From: a virus
Length of the DNA stretch: 28,425 nt
IMG/VR virus record: IMGVR_UViG_3300047277_000288
Coordinates: 1-28,425 of that record
Direction: 5' to 3' (one strand)
Notes under the pieces: model-generated
Database searches by the model: none
Seen by the model: the letters and a program-made list of their open reading frames with translations, nothing else
Told to the model about the DNA's origin: nothing
Shown here: positions 13,768-19,504 of the stretch, piece after piece
Position numbering within the stretch: the stretch's first letter is position 1
Layout: each line of letters begins with the position of its first letter
Position numbers and translations under genes: made by a program

Positions 13768-14366
13768 GCTGCTACTGCCTCAATTTTAGGGAATCTTTTG
13801 CCGACTTCACGCATGGCATCGGTATATTTTTCAACAAGTTCAGCGGGTATTTTTTTGCAATTTTCGACAAAATCACGACGACAGGTTGAACCGTTGAGTA
13901 GCTTTATATAATCAAAACCTTGATGCGCTTTCGGCTGCTCAGGCTGCTGGTATTTGGGTTCTGTCTTGGCTTGCTGACTTGCTGCATTACCATCGTCATC
14001 ATCAGCAGCGATGCCAGTGATCGCGCTAAACGCATAGCGTCTCGCGTAAGTGATAGCTGAGCCGACCGACTGAGGATCACTTTTTACTGGATTAATAGGG
14101 TATTTGCCACTAATCCACTCTCCTGATACGTGCATTAGCATTGTTTCCAGCACCATGATCCCTGCCTCGGTGACATCAACAACTTGCACAACACTCAAGC
14201 CATTATCAGCAAGTGGTTTTTTGGCGGCATCGATGATTGATGCAAGGTCGGCATATTTAGACTTAAAAAATGGATTTGATACGTCTTTTTTTGCGTGATT
14301 AAAAGCGCCCTGGGCTTTCGTTAAGCCTACCGCTAACTCTTTAATTGATTCTGATTTTTTACACAT
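13764..14366 (-). CDS. erf: ERF-family single-strand annealing recombinase
   Basis: From ATG 14366 the protein has 200 residues. It shows the ERF pattern: LAVGLTKAQGAFNHAKKDVS, then NPFFKSKYADLASIIDAAKK, GLSVVQ and the Gly/Ser-Tyr block SVGSAITYARRYAFSAITGI (about 104-123), followed by DDDDGNAA. ERF proteins anneal single strands during phage recombination and genome circularisation. A frame start at 14411 would add 15 residues, but AGGGG and AGGA precede 14366, so that start is chosen. Its partner SSB is two genes downstream. Confidence 0.9.
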   Translation of the reverse strand: MCKKSESIKELAVGLTKAQGAFNHAKKDVSNPFFKSKYADLASIIDAAKKPLADNGLSVVQVVDVTEAGIMVLETMLMHVSGEWISGKYPINPVKSDPQSVGSAITYARRYAFSAITGIAADDDDGNAASQQAKTEPKYQQPEQPKAHQGFDYIKLLNGSTCRRDFVENCKKIPAELVEKYTDAMREVGKRFPKIEAVAA

Positions 14367-14370
14367 CGTC

Positions 14371-14514
14371 CTATCCCCTGTTAAAATATGATTGACACTC
14401 ACCGACAGCATAAAGCCGTCCGTAGGTGTTTAAGTAAGTTTCATTTGTTATTTTTCTAGCTGGGCGATTCCGTCTAAAGTCACGTTCAGCTAGAAGTTTC
14501 ATAAATAACTTCAT
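14371..14514 (-). CDS. Short early gene, 47 residues
   Basis: ATG 14514 to TAG 14371 encodes MKLFMKLLAERDFRRNRPAR followed by a polar half ending CQSYFNRG. It overlaps the previous short gene by 4 bp (ATGA) and ends 4 bp before the ERF start, so it fits tightly into the operon. Basic charge suggests nucleic-acid contact. No family recognised. Confidence 0.55.
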   Translation of the reverse strand: MKLFMKLLAERDFRRNRPARKITNETYLNTYGRLYAVGECQSYFNRG

Positions 14515-14666
14515 GGCTTAACCCCAATGATTGCGGTGGCTGGATAGCCTATTCTTTTAAATTCAGCATACAAGTTAACGATGTCAAATTTGACTGACAT
14601 CCATCCTGAACGGTTAAGCTTGCCGCACTCTAAGATAAATGCGCGTTCTTTCTCTACCTGGGTCAT
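14511..14666 (-). CDS. Short early gene, 51 residues
   Basis: ATG 14666 to TGA 14511 encodes MTQVEKERAFILECGKLNRS, then GWMSVKFDIVNLYAEF and a tail ending IIGVKP. A strong GGGGGTGAG precedes the start, which overlaps the upstream stop as TGATG. It is coupled at both ends. No family recognised. Confidence 0.6.
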   Translation of the reverse strand: MTQVEKERAFILECGKLNRSGWMSVKFDIVNLYAEFKRIGYPATAIIGVKP

Positions 14667-14932
14667 CACTCACCCCCTGCTTGATCAACAAGGCTACAGA
14701 CAGCCACTTGGGCGCTGTATGCAGGTGTTGCTTTACTGTAAGCAAAGCTGGCGGCAAGTCCGCAGATGATAATAGTGGCCGCTGCTGCCAGCTTGCTAAT
14801 TTTTGCTTGAGAATGCTCACGATGCCAGTGTGCTTCGTGATCTTCGATTGACAACTTTGCAGAGCGATTTACAAAATCATACTTAACAAATTCTTGTTTT
14901 TTACTGCCTAAAATGCGTCTTAATAGACTCAT
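14666..14932 (-). CDS. Small membrane protein, first gene of the leftward early operon
   Basis: From ATG 14932 the product has 88 residues: MSLLRRILGSKKQEFVKYDF, a polar charged middle, and a hydrophobic segment near 52-68 (AAAATIIICGLAASFAYS). GGAA precedes the ATG at 7-10 bases; the ATG four codons further up lacks this. It is the first gene after the long structured leader. Function unknown. Confidence 0.65.
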   Translation of the reverse strand: MSLLRRILGSKKQEFVKYDFVNRSAKLSIEDHEAHWHREHSQAKISKLAAAATIIICGLAASFAYSKATPAYSAQVAVCSLVDQAGGE

Positions 14933-14951
14933 AAATAATTCCAAATAAGGT

Positions 14952-15519
14952 GCGCTAGAGCTGTCTAGCGCGACAGTGGATTGCTTATTTTATGACGGTA
15001 GCTTCGTCGCGCTTAACTCTCATAAGCGCTCCATTTCGTGCCTGTTTAAAGTCGGGCGGCAATGGATAAGATGGACTTTTAAAGCTGAGGACTATTAGCA
15101 CAATCATCAGTTTTAAAAGTCCCTAGCACTTAGCCGGCTAGGGTTAGCTTTTGCGGCATTGTTTAAAGTCATCACTAACTTAACTGCACCGGACTTATTA
15201 CAGAGCCGGTGGACTCTGGCCGCAATGACTGATGTCAATAGTTATGCTTAGATAAAGCTACATCAGTCACGATCTTTACTGATACACCAAGACCTTTTAA
15301 AACTTGATGTATCACTAAGGATGCTAGTTACGGTTCTAGCATTAACCGCTTTGAGCTCGGTTAATCGTCATGCAACTACCCACTGATTTTAGATCCCGCC
15401 AATAGCTGGGTTTGCATATAGATGGGCTTGCATGCTCGGTTTTTGTAAGGCCAATAAAGCCCCGACAACCGACTATTTACTTACGCCCTGTCCAGTGTCA
15501 CGTGTTATCACGACAGGGC
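14952..15519 (-). ncRNA. Gene-free, hairpin-rich leader of the leftward early operon
   Basis: No gene is seen from 14945 to 15800. The part downstream of the leftward promoter holds a chain of perfect inverted repeats: 15485-15519 (GCCCTGTC), 15342-15364 (TTAACCG), 15321-15342 (ATGCTAG), 15281-15313 (GATACA...TGTATC), 15227-15268 (GACTGATGT), 15151-15225 (TTGCGGC) enclosing 15187-15211 (CACCGG), 15121-15143 (CCCTAGC), 15073-15122 (GGACTTTTAAA), 15009-15029 (GCGCTT) and 14952-14971 (GCGCTAG). Such density is not expected by chance. Candidates are an antitermination RNA, a separate structured RNA or DNA-level sites. It matches no RNA family I can name. Confidence 0.5.
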
Positions 15520-15530
15520 TTACTAAATTC

Positions 15531-15554
15531 AAAAAAGCCCCGTATTGCACGGGG
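15531..15554 (-). terminator. Leftward intrinsic terminator close behind the early promoter
   Basis: On the reverse strand CCCCGT (15554-15549) and ACGGGG (15543-15538) form a GC-rich stem with a 5-nt loop, followed by CTTTTTT. It lies about 60-80 nt after the leftward promoter and before the whole early operon. It would stop most transcripts unless overridden. Confidence 0.85.
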
Positions 15555-15621
15555 TATAAAGTCCATCATCCTTGAAAATACATGAGGGCAAAACTAACAG
15601 GGTGCTGGGCTGTTGAGGGAT

Positions 15622-15663
15622 AATATACGCTAACGTATAAATTAATACAAACGAATTCGTATA
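15622..15663 (-). promoter_or_regulatory. Leftward early promoter with two repressor operators (OL-like)
   Basis: Reverse-strand TTGTAT (15650-15645) and TATATT (15627-15622) are 17 bp apart. Two operators overlie them: TATACG-ctaa-CGTATA (15624-15639, perfect palindrome) and CAAACG-aatt-CGTATA (15648-15663), centres 24 bp apart. The perfect one has the same arms as the operator in front of the Cro-like gene at 19083-19098, so one repressor should bind both regions. Confidence 0.75.
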
Positions 15664-15689
15664 TTATTTTAACAAAGCCCTACGAAAAC

Positions 15690-15753
15690 AGGCTAAGTGC
15701 TTGATAGCTAGGGGGATTTATTTTTAGGCAGGCACAAAAAAACCTTTTAAGCG
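15690..15753. repeat. Left copy of a repeat that flanks the toxin-antitoxin cargo
   Basis: Begins AGGCTAAG (15690), contains a T-rich part, then CAGGCACAAAAAAACC (15729-15744), and ends TTAAGCG. The same series of blocks occurs at 17711-17776 beyond the last TA gene, in direct orientation. Confidence 0.7.
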
Positions 15754-15800
15754 AGATAGAAAGTATTTTATTTATACGCTTTAGGAGTACAATAACGATC

Positions 15801-16115
15801 ATGTATACCATTATTGAAACCGCCATTTTTGAAAAATATGCCGCTGATGCTTGGGAAGCTGACGAGCTAGAGGCTTTTAAAGTATGGCTTGCGCTACATC
15901 CTTATGCGGGTGATGTCATTCCTAAGTCGGGCGGTTGCCGTAAGGTGCGTTGGTCGGCTACTGGCAAGGGCAAGCGAGGTGGGGCACGAGTCATTTATTT
16001 TAATCGGTTAGATAATGGCGTTATTGTGCTGCTGATTGTTTACACCAAAACCAAGTTTGATAATTTACCCACTGAGTTTTTAAAACAATTAAAAGAGGTC
16101 GCAGAGCATGGATAA
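15801..16115 (+). CDS. higB: HigB/RelE-superfamily toxin
   Basis: A 104-residue small basic protein: MYTIIETAIFEKYAADAWEA, then GCRKVRWSATGKGKRGGARV (about 49-68) and IYFNRLDNGVIVLLIVYTKT. The K-x-R...GKRGGxRVIY block is the core of HigB-type mRNA interferases of the RelE fold, which cut mRNA on the ribosome. AGGAG stands 13-17 bases before ATG 15801. Its stop overlaps the antitoxin start by 8 bp, with the toxin first, the usual higBA order. Confidence 0.88.
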   Translation: MYTIIETAIFEKYAADAWEADELEAFKVWLALHPYAGDVIPKSGGCRKVRWSATGKGKRGGARVIYFNRLDNGVIVLLIVYTKTKFDNLPTEFLKQLKEVAEHG

Positions 16116-16473
16116 CGAAATGATGCAGTTTTGTAACGATTTACTGGAGTCTGTTCGACAAATGAAGTCGGGGGAAAGTGCCAGAAAAACTGAGTTAGTT
16201 GCTCTTTCTGATGGCCGATTAAGACGATTGATAACGCGTGCGGATGGAACTATTGAACAGGATGATATATTGCCTATTATTGTGTCGACAAGATTACGCA
16301 CAGGCCTAACACAGGTTCAGTTTTCCCAGTTGTTAGGCGTATCAGTACGTACATTGCAAGGTTGGGAGCAAGGGCGTAAGCAACCATCAGGCGCAGCTAA
16401 AACCTTGTTAAAGATCGCCCAGCAACAACCTGATTTGTTAAAGTCGCTGGCTAATGATCAAGTAGCGGCTTGA
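16108..16473 (+). CDS. higA: HigA-type antitoxin with XRE helix-turn-helix
   Basis: The 121-residue protein has a C-terminal XRE domain (about 65-105): TRLRTGLTQVQFSQLLGVSV then RTLQGWEQGRKQPSG. The WEQGRxxPSGAAxxLL pattern is that of HigA antitoxins partnered with RelE-fold toxins. The N-terminal part (1-45) is expected to wrap the toxin. HigA proteins also repress their own operon. Coupled to the toxin by overlap. Confidence 0.9.
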   Translation: MDNEMMQFCNDLLESVRQMKSGESARKTELVALSDGRLRRLITRADGTIEQDDILPIIVSTRLRTGLTQVQFSQLLGVSVRTLQGWEQGRKQPSGAAKTLLKIAQQQPDLLKSLANDQVAA

Positions 16474-16536
16474 TAGGTAAATGGATATTTTGGAAGCAGC
16501 TATTAAACGTCAACTTGACTTAAAATAGGACTTATT

Positions 16537-16950
16537 ATGCTTGATTACCCTGTTATTTTGACCCCTGACCAAGGGGCTATATTGGTGACATTCCCTGATG
16601 TGCCAGAAGCCATTACCTTTGGCGCAACTATTGATGAAGCATTATTGCACGCTGTTGACGCGCTAGAGACAGGCTTGTCTTTTTATGTTGAGGCGCGTAA
16701 ACCTCTGCCAGAAGCTTCTGTTCGTCCTGAGTTGCCCACGGTTAGACCCTCTGTGCTTGAGGGCGTTAAGTTAGCGATCTATCGAGAAATGACCCTGCAA
16801 GGCATCCGTAAAGCCGACCTTGCTAGACGCTTAGGCTGGAAAGCGCCACAAGTCGACCGCTTATTTGATCTTAGCCACGCCTCTAGGCTAGATCAATTAG
16901 AGGCGGCAGCCAAAGCACTAGGTCGTCATATTAATTTGACCTTAGCTTAA
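16537..16950 (+). CDS. HicB-family antitoxin without an adjacent HicA
   Basis: The 137-residue protein has the HicB partial RNase H-like fold at the N-terminus (MLDYPVILTPDQGAILVTFP, DVPEAITFGATIDEALLHAV). A C-terminal XRE-like helix-turn-helix follows (GIRKADLARRLGWKAPQVDR, LFDLSHASRLDQLEAAAKAL). HicB normally neutralises HicA encoded just upstream, but the 63 bp between higA and this gene cannot hold one. It may be a lone antitoxin or regulator that guards against a related HicA. GGA lies 8-10 bases before the ATG. Confidence 0.85.
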   Translation: MLDYPVILTPDQGAILVTFPDVPEAITFGATIDEALLHAVDALETGLSFYVEARKPLPEASVRPELPTVRPSVLEGVKLAIYREMTLQGIRKADLARRLGWKAPQVDRLFDLSHASRLDQLEAAAKALGRHINLTLA

Positions 16951-16953
16951 TTT

Positions 16954-16969
16954 CAGGCACAAAAAAACC
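16954..16969. repeat. Core repeat CAGGCACAAAAAAACC, middle copy
   Basis: An exact third copy of the 16-bp core found at 15729-15744 and 17750-17765, placed between the lone hicB and hicAB. A shortened relative (CAGGCAAAAAAAAG) is at 8393. Each copy borders a gene cassette. Confidence 0.8.
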
Positions 16970-17044
16970 TGCAAGGGGTGATTGTTAATGCAATTGGATT
17001 AAGTATAGATTGATGCTTGATACTATATGCAATACTATATAAGC

Positions 17045-17293
17045 ATGAGCAAAGCCAATAAACTATTAGAACAGATGCGTAATAATCCCCGTGACTGGCG
17101 GATTGATGACGTTAAAACCGTAGCCGAACATTTTTTAGTGGATTGGCGTAGCGCGGGGGGTAGCCATCATGTCTTTGGTATTGCTGGGATTGCTAAAAAA
17201 GTCTGCGTACCGGCGCATCGGCCTATTAAACCCGCGTATATTCGTCAATTTGTACTGCTGATTGATAAAGTTAAGGAATTAAACCATGAGTGA
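17045..17293 (+). CDS. hicA: HicA toxin
   Basis: From ATG 17045 the protein has 82 residues: MSKANKLLEQMRNNPRDWRI, DDVKTVAEHFLVDWRSAGGS, then HHVFG and PAHRPIKPAYIRQFV. The catalytic histidine of this double-stranded-RNA-binding-like mRNA interferase lies in GGSHHVF. A start six codons upstream would add MQYYIS, which is not typical of the family. No good Shine-Dalgarno is seen. The stop overlaps the antitoxin start by 8 bp. Confidence 0.88.
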   Translation: MSKANKLLEQMRNNPRDWRIDDVKTVAEHFLVDWRSAGGSHHVFGIAGIAKKVCVPAHRPIKPAYIRQFVLLIDKVKELNHE

Positions 17294-17696
17294 ATTTGTC
17301 ATTAAGGCTATTAAACCGCCTTATGCGTTTGAGGCTTACGCCCATATTATTGAGCCCATTCCTGAAAATGAGGGCGGCGGATTCTTAATAAGCTTTCCTG
17401 ACTTACCGGGCTGTATGGCGGATGGCGCTACCGAAGCCGAAGCGCTTGAGATGGGGCGTGAGGCGTTTTTAAGTTGGGTATCTGCGGTGGCTGATATGGG
17501 TGATGCTATTCCTAAGCCTGTATTCACGACAGCCTTAGCACTTCCATTACCTTCATCAGGAAAGTTTGTGCAGCGCGTGCCTAAGTCCATTCACGCGCAA
17601 TTAGTCGCTAAAGCTAAGCAAGAGGGTGTTAGTTTAAATAGCCTGGTATTGTCTTTTATTGCTGATGGACTTGGTAGGCTAGATTTTAGGCCATAA
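17286..17696 (+). CDS. hicB: HicB antitoxin with C-terminal ribbon-helix-helix
   Basis: The 136-residue protein has the HicB fold in residues about 15-65 (GGGFLISFPDLPGCMADGAT, EAEALEMGREAFLSW). A C-terminal DNA-binding ribbon-helix-helix follows (FVQRVPKSIHAQLVAKAKQE, GVSLNSLVLSFIADGL). It pairs with the HicA just upstream and should repress the hicAB promoter. It differs from the lone HicB at 16537, which carries a helix-turn-helix instead. Confidence 0.9.
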   Translation: MSEFVIKAIKPPYAFEAYAHIIEPIPENEGGGFLISFPDLPGCMADGATEAEALEMGREAFLSWVSAVADMGDAIPKPVFTTALALPLPSSGKFVQRVPKSIHAQLVAKAKQEGVSLNSLVLSFIADGLGRLDFRP

Positions 17697-17699
17697 AAA

Positions 17700-17746
17700 C
17701 CCCACAAAATAGGCTAAGGGCTAGCTGGGTGTGGGGATATTTTTTC
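17700..17746 (+). terminator. Intrinsic terminator after hicAB
   Basis: CCCCACA (17700-17706) pairs with TGTGGGG (17730-17736), followed by ATATTTTTT. It closes the rightward TA cluster and partly overlaps the right flanking repeat. Confidence 0.85.
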
Positions 17747-17776
17747 CATCAGGCACAAAAAAACCGCCGTTAAGCG
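17711..17776. repeat. Right copy of the repeat flanking the toxin-antitoxin cargo
   Basis: AGGCTAAG (17711), GCTAG, a T run, CAGGCACAAAAAAACC (17750-17765) and TTAAGCG (17770-17776), matching the blocks of the copy at 15690-15753. The pair brackets higBA, hicB and hicAB. Confidence 0.7.
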
Positions 17777-17810
17777 TTTTTGGCTGGGTGTTTGGTGGGG
17801 TTAAATAGGC

Positions 17811-18275
17811 TTATTTGTCTTCTGGAAGCCAATCATGGGAAAGAATGTCTGTCATTACCCAAGGGCAGTAGTCGGGGAAGTCCCCTATGCCCGTTTCTTT
17901 GATAGCTAAGGTGATAGCATCTGACCAAACCACATCCAACCAGTCTGGGTCATTAAGTTTTTGCTTTAAGCTGGGAACTTGTTTTATATGCAGGTTTAAT
18001 GCTTTGCGCTGTTCTTTGATAGTACGCTGCCAACTGCTGCCGTTACGTTCTGGCTGATATTGACACTTTAACAGGTGCGCCATCAATACCGACATCCTAC
18101 TTGCTAATTCTCTTGCTTCACTTTTACCCACGTCGTCTATTTCATCCGCTATATGTTCTAAATCAAGCAGGTCAAAGCGCCCCGCACGGATAAGCTCGGC
18201 CTGTTCTTTAGCCCAAGCTACGACGTCTTGTCGATAGGTCGTTAAAGGTTTGGTATCAAAAGTTACGGTGGTCAT
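17811..18275 (-). CDS. DUF29-family protein
   Basis: From ATG 18275 the protein has 154 residues. It carries the DUF29 pattern: YRQDVVAWAKEQAELIRAGR, FDLLDLEHIADEIDDVGKSE, then SRMSVLMAHLLKCQYQPER and WQRTIKEQRKALNLHI. It ends with a conserved-looking DWLPED. DUF29 proteins are helical, common in cyanobacteria and gammaproteobacteria, and of unknown role. The start overlaps the DUF1640 stop (ATGA), so the two are translated together. Its first eight residues, MTTVTFDT, nearly copy those of its neighbour. Confidence 0.88.
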   Translation of the reverse strand: MTTVTFDTKPLTTYRQDVVAWAKEQAELIRAGRFDLLDLEHIADEIDDVGKSEARELASRMSVLMAHLLKCQYQPERNGSSWQRTIKEQRKALNLHIKQVPSLKQKLNDPDWLDVVWSDAITLAIKETGIGDFPDYCPWVMTDILSHDWLPEDK

Positions 18276-18508
18276 AAGAGTTTTACCAAGGCTGCAATAA
18301 CAGCGACTTGTGCCAGCATTAAAGCGCCTACCCATTTAACAATGTCCACTTTAAGCTCAAGTATTTCACGGTGTAAGTCGGCTTTTGTTGCCAACTCACC
18401 TTGTGCCTTTTTTAAAACAGCTATCACTGTTTCTGATTGCTCGCGCGTAAGTCCGCTACTTTCAAGCTCATTGACCAATTCATGTGTATCAAAAGTTATA
18501 GTGGTCAT
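18272..18508 (-). CDS. DUF1640-like small coiled-coil membrane protein
   Basis: From ATG 18508 (GGAG 6 bases after its last base) the product has 78 residues: MTTITFDTHELVNELESSGL, TREQSETVIAVLKKAQGELA, a coiled coil DLHREILELKVDIVKW and a C-terminal membrane segment VGALMLAQVAVIAALVKLL. An ATG two codons upstream is too close to the Shine-Dalgarno. It is first in a pair with DUF29 and resembles the gene at 2217-2504. Role unknown; a shared membrane job with DUF29 is inference. Confidence 0.8.
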   Translation of the reverse strand: MTTITFDTHELVNELESSGLTREQSETVIAVLKKAQGELATKADLHREILELKVDIVKWVGALMLAQVAVIAALVKLL

Positions 18509-18640
18509 ACTCATCTCCAGTGGCTGTTAATCAGCCTTTTTATTCATTATAACCCACACTATTCACAGATTGCACAGATCTCCTGGCTATAGCTATCTAG
18601 CAGTATGCGTTTATCCTGCGACTGGGTTTGCTGTATGGGC

Positions 18641-19027
18641 TCAGGCTGTTTTACCCCCCCCCCCCACATTTTCAGCAGGGGCTGTCAAGCTTTTATTTTG
18701 GGGTTTAGGCGGATTGGCTTGTGGCTGAGCTTGCACAAGAGTATTTACCATCTGCTCAATTAGCGCCTTATTTTCTTTGTTTAATTTTTCAATATTTTCA
18801 TAAAGAGGAACGGGCTTTTCAGCTTCTTCAAAGCCTCTTAGTGCGGCTTCTGTTGTGCCAAGTCCTTTAGCGAGTTTTTGAATTGTTCTGCTACGGGGGT
18901 CGCCATGCGTGCCTGATAAGAACCGTTGTATCGTTGGTTGTGGAACTCCTGATCTTTCAGACAATACTGTAGCGTTCCATCCCTTGGATTCCATTTCATT
19001 CTTTAAATTCTTACGTAATGTAGTCAT
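18641..19027 (-). CDS. XRE-family prophage repressor (CI-like)
   Basis: From ATG 19027 the protein has 128 residues. An XRE DNA-binding domain occupies about 1-66: LKNEMESKGWNATVLSERSG, VPQPTIQRFLSGTHGDPRSR, TIQKLAKGLGTTEAALRG. A helical segment (NIEKLNKENKALIEQMVNTL) and a Gln/Pro-rich tail follow. No S24 peptidase domain is present, so RecA-type autocleavage is not expected. The frame crosses a run of 12 G just before the end. The start overlaps a weak promoter with TATATT 6 bp before the ATG, suggesting a leaderless message. Divergent from a Cro-like gene with operators between, as in lambda. Confidence 0.85.
   Translation of the reverse strand: MTTLRKNLKNEMESKGWNATVLSERSGVPQPTIQRFLSGTHGDPRSRTIQKLAKGLGTTEAALRGFEEAEKPVPLYENIEKLNKENKALIEQMVNTLVQAQPQANPPKPQNKSLTAPAENVGGGGKTA
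18654..18665. repeat. 12-bp C (G on coding strand) homopolymer in the repressor gene
   Basis: Twelve consecutive C on the plus strand encode GGGG of the ending ENVGGGGKTA. Loss of one base would extend the frame by about 31 residues (VKQPEPIQQTQSQDKRILLD and on); gain of one base would stop it after GGGG. Either slippage during growth or a sequencing error could change it. Confidence 0.9.
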
Positions 19028-19035
19028 TTGACAAA

Positions 19036-19102
19036 TATACGGCTGATTACTTGATTGGTCGAATACGTTTGCGTTTGACAGGTATACGCTTTCGTATATA
19101 AT
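19036..19102. promoter_or_regulatory. Operator/promoter region between repressor and Cro-like gene (OR-like)
   Basis: Rightward promoter: TTGACA (19075-19080), 16 bp, TATAAT (19097-19102), a perfect consensus pair. Operators: TATACG-cttt-CGTATA (19083-19098) fills the spacer; AATACG-tttg-CGTTTG (19062-19077) overlaps the -35; and a half-site TATACG (19036-19041) lies over the likely repressor -10. Centres are 21 and about 26 bp apart. The start of transcription should fall at or within one base of the Cro-like ATG, giving a leaderless message. Confidence 0.82.
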
Positions 19103-19109
19103 AGAATCC

Positions 19110-19304
19110 ATGAACATACAAAACGCCTTAAATAAAATTAGAGATAGTGGTCTTACTGAGCTTGAAATAAGCGCTATTGTTGATATTCCACAGCCAACAA
19201 TCAATAGACTTAGGCACGGTGTTCATCGAGACACGTCATATAAAAGAACCGTAGCCATTGAAAAATTGGCTAAAGAAATCCGCCCCGACATCTTTGGAAA
19301 ATAA
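19110..19304 (+). CDS. Cro-like DNA-binding protein
   Basis: The 64-residue protein is a single helix-turn-helix: MNIQNALNKIRDSGLTELEI, SAIVDIPQPTINRLRHGVHR, then RTVAIEKLAKEIRPDIFGK. The PQPTINRLRHG recognition helix resembles PQPTIQRFLSG of the divergent repressor, so both likely read the same operators. Length and place fit a Cro role in early lytic control. The ATG lies 7 bp after a perfect -10 with no room for a Shine-Dalgarno, so translation should be leaderless. Confidence 0.85.
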   Translation: MNIQNALNKIRDSGLTELEISAIVDIPQPTINRLRHGVHRDTSYKRTVAIEKLAKEIRPDIFGK

Positions 19305-19306
19305 AC

Positions 19307-19504
19307 ATGGCTAGAGACATTACAACATCCGTCAGGCTTGATGAAATGCTCGATAAATTTCTGACAGGTATGGCAAAGAATGATCGACGTACAAAAGCAA
19401 CTTTGTTCTACATCATTCTCGAAGATTACGCTATCCAACATGATTACACAGAATGGTTAGAAGAAAACAGTGTACCTAGAATACCGAATAAGAAGTTTGA
19501 TTAG
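19307..19504 (+). CDS. Ribbon-helix-helix (Arc/CopG-like) protein
   Basis: A 65-residue protein, MARDITTSVRLDEMLDKFLT, with the strand ITTSVRLD and helices MLDKFLTGMAKND and RTKATLFYIILEDYAI typical of ribbon-helix-helix dimers. It follows the Cro-like gene by 2 bp, with GGAAAA upstream of ATG. It could be a second early regulator; its target is unknown. The palindrome TATACGTATA and a partial operator CGctaaCGTATA lie just after it. Confidence 0.75.
   Translation: MARDITTSVRLDEMLDKFLTGMAKNDRRTKATLFYIILEDYAIQHDYTEWLEENSVPRIPNKKFD

Noticed and set aside
16481-16528. 15-codon frame between higA and the lone hicB as a hicA remnant
   Set aside because: MDILEAAIKRQLDLK shows no HicA motif and is too short to judge.
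15660-17776. TA cassettes with repeats as an integron cassette array (attC sites)
   Set aside because: A GTTAAGC sequence at 17769 fits the core-site consensus, but the repeats lack the paired boxes and the foldable imperfect palindrome of attC, and the copies do not share that site.
19028-19204. Longer start for the repressor (ATG 19204)
   Set aside because: The added 59 residues are read from the operator region and the Cro-like gene on the other strand, and the XRE domain begins right after 19027.
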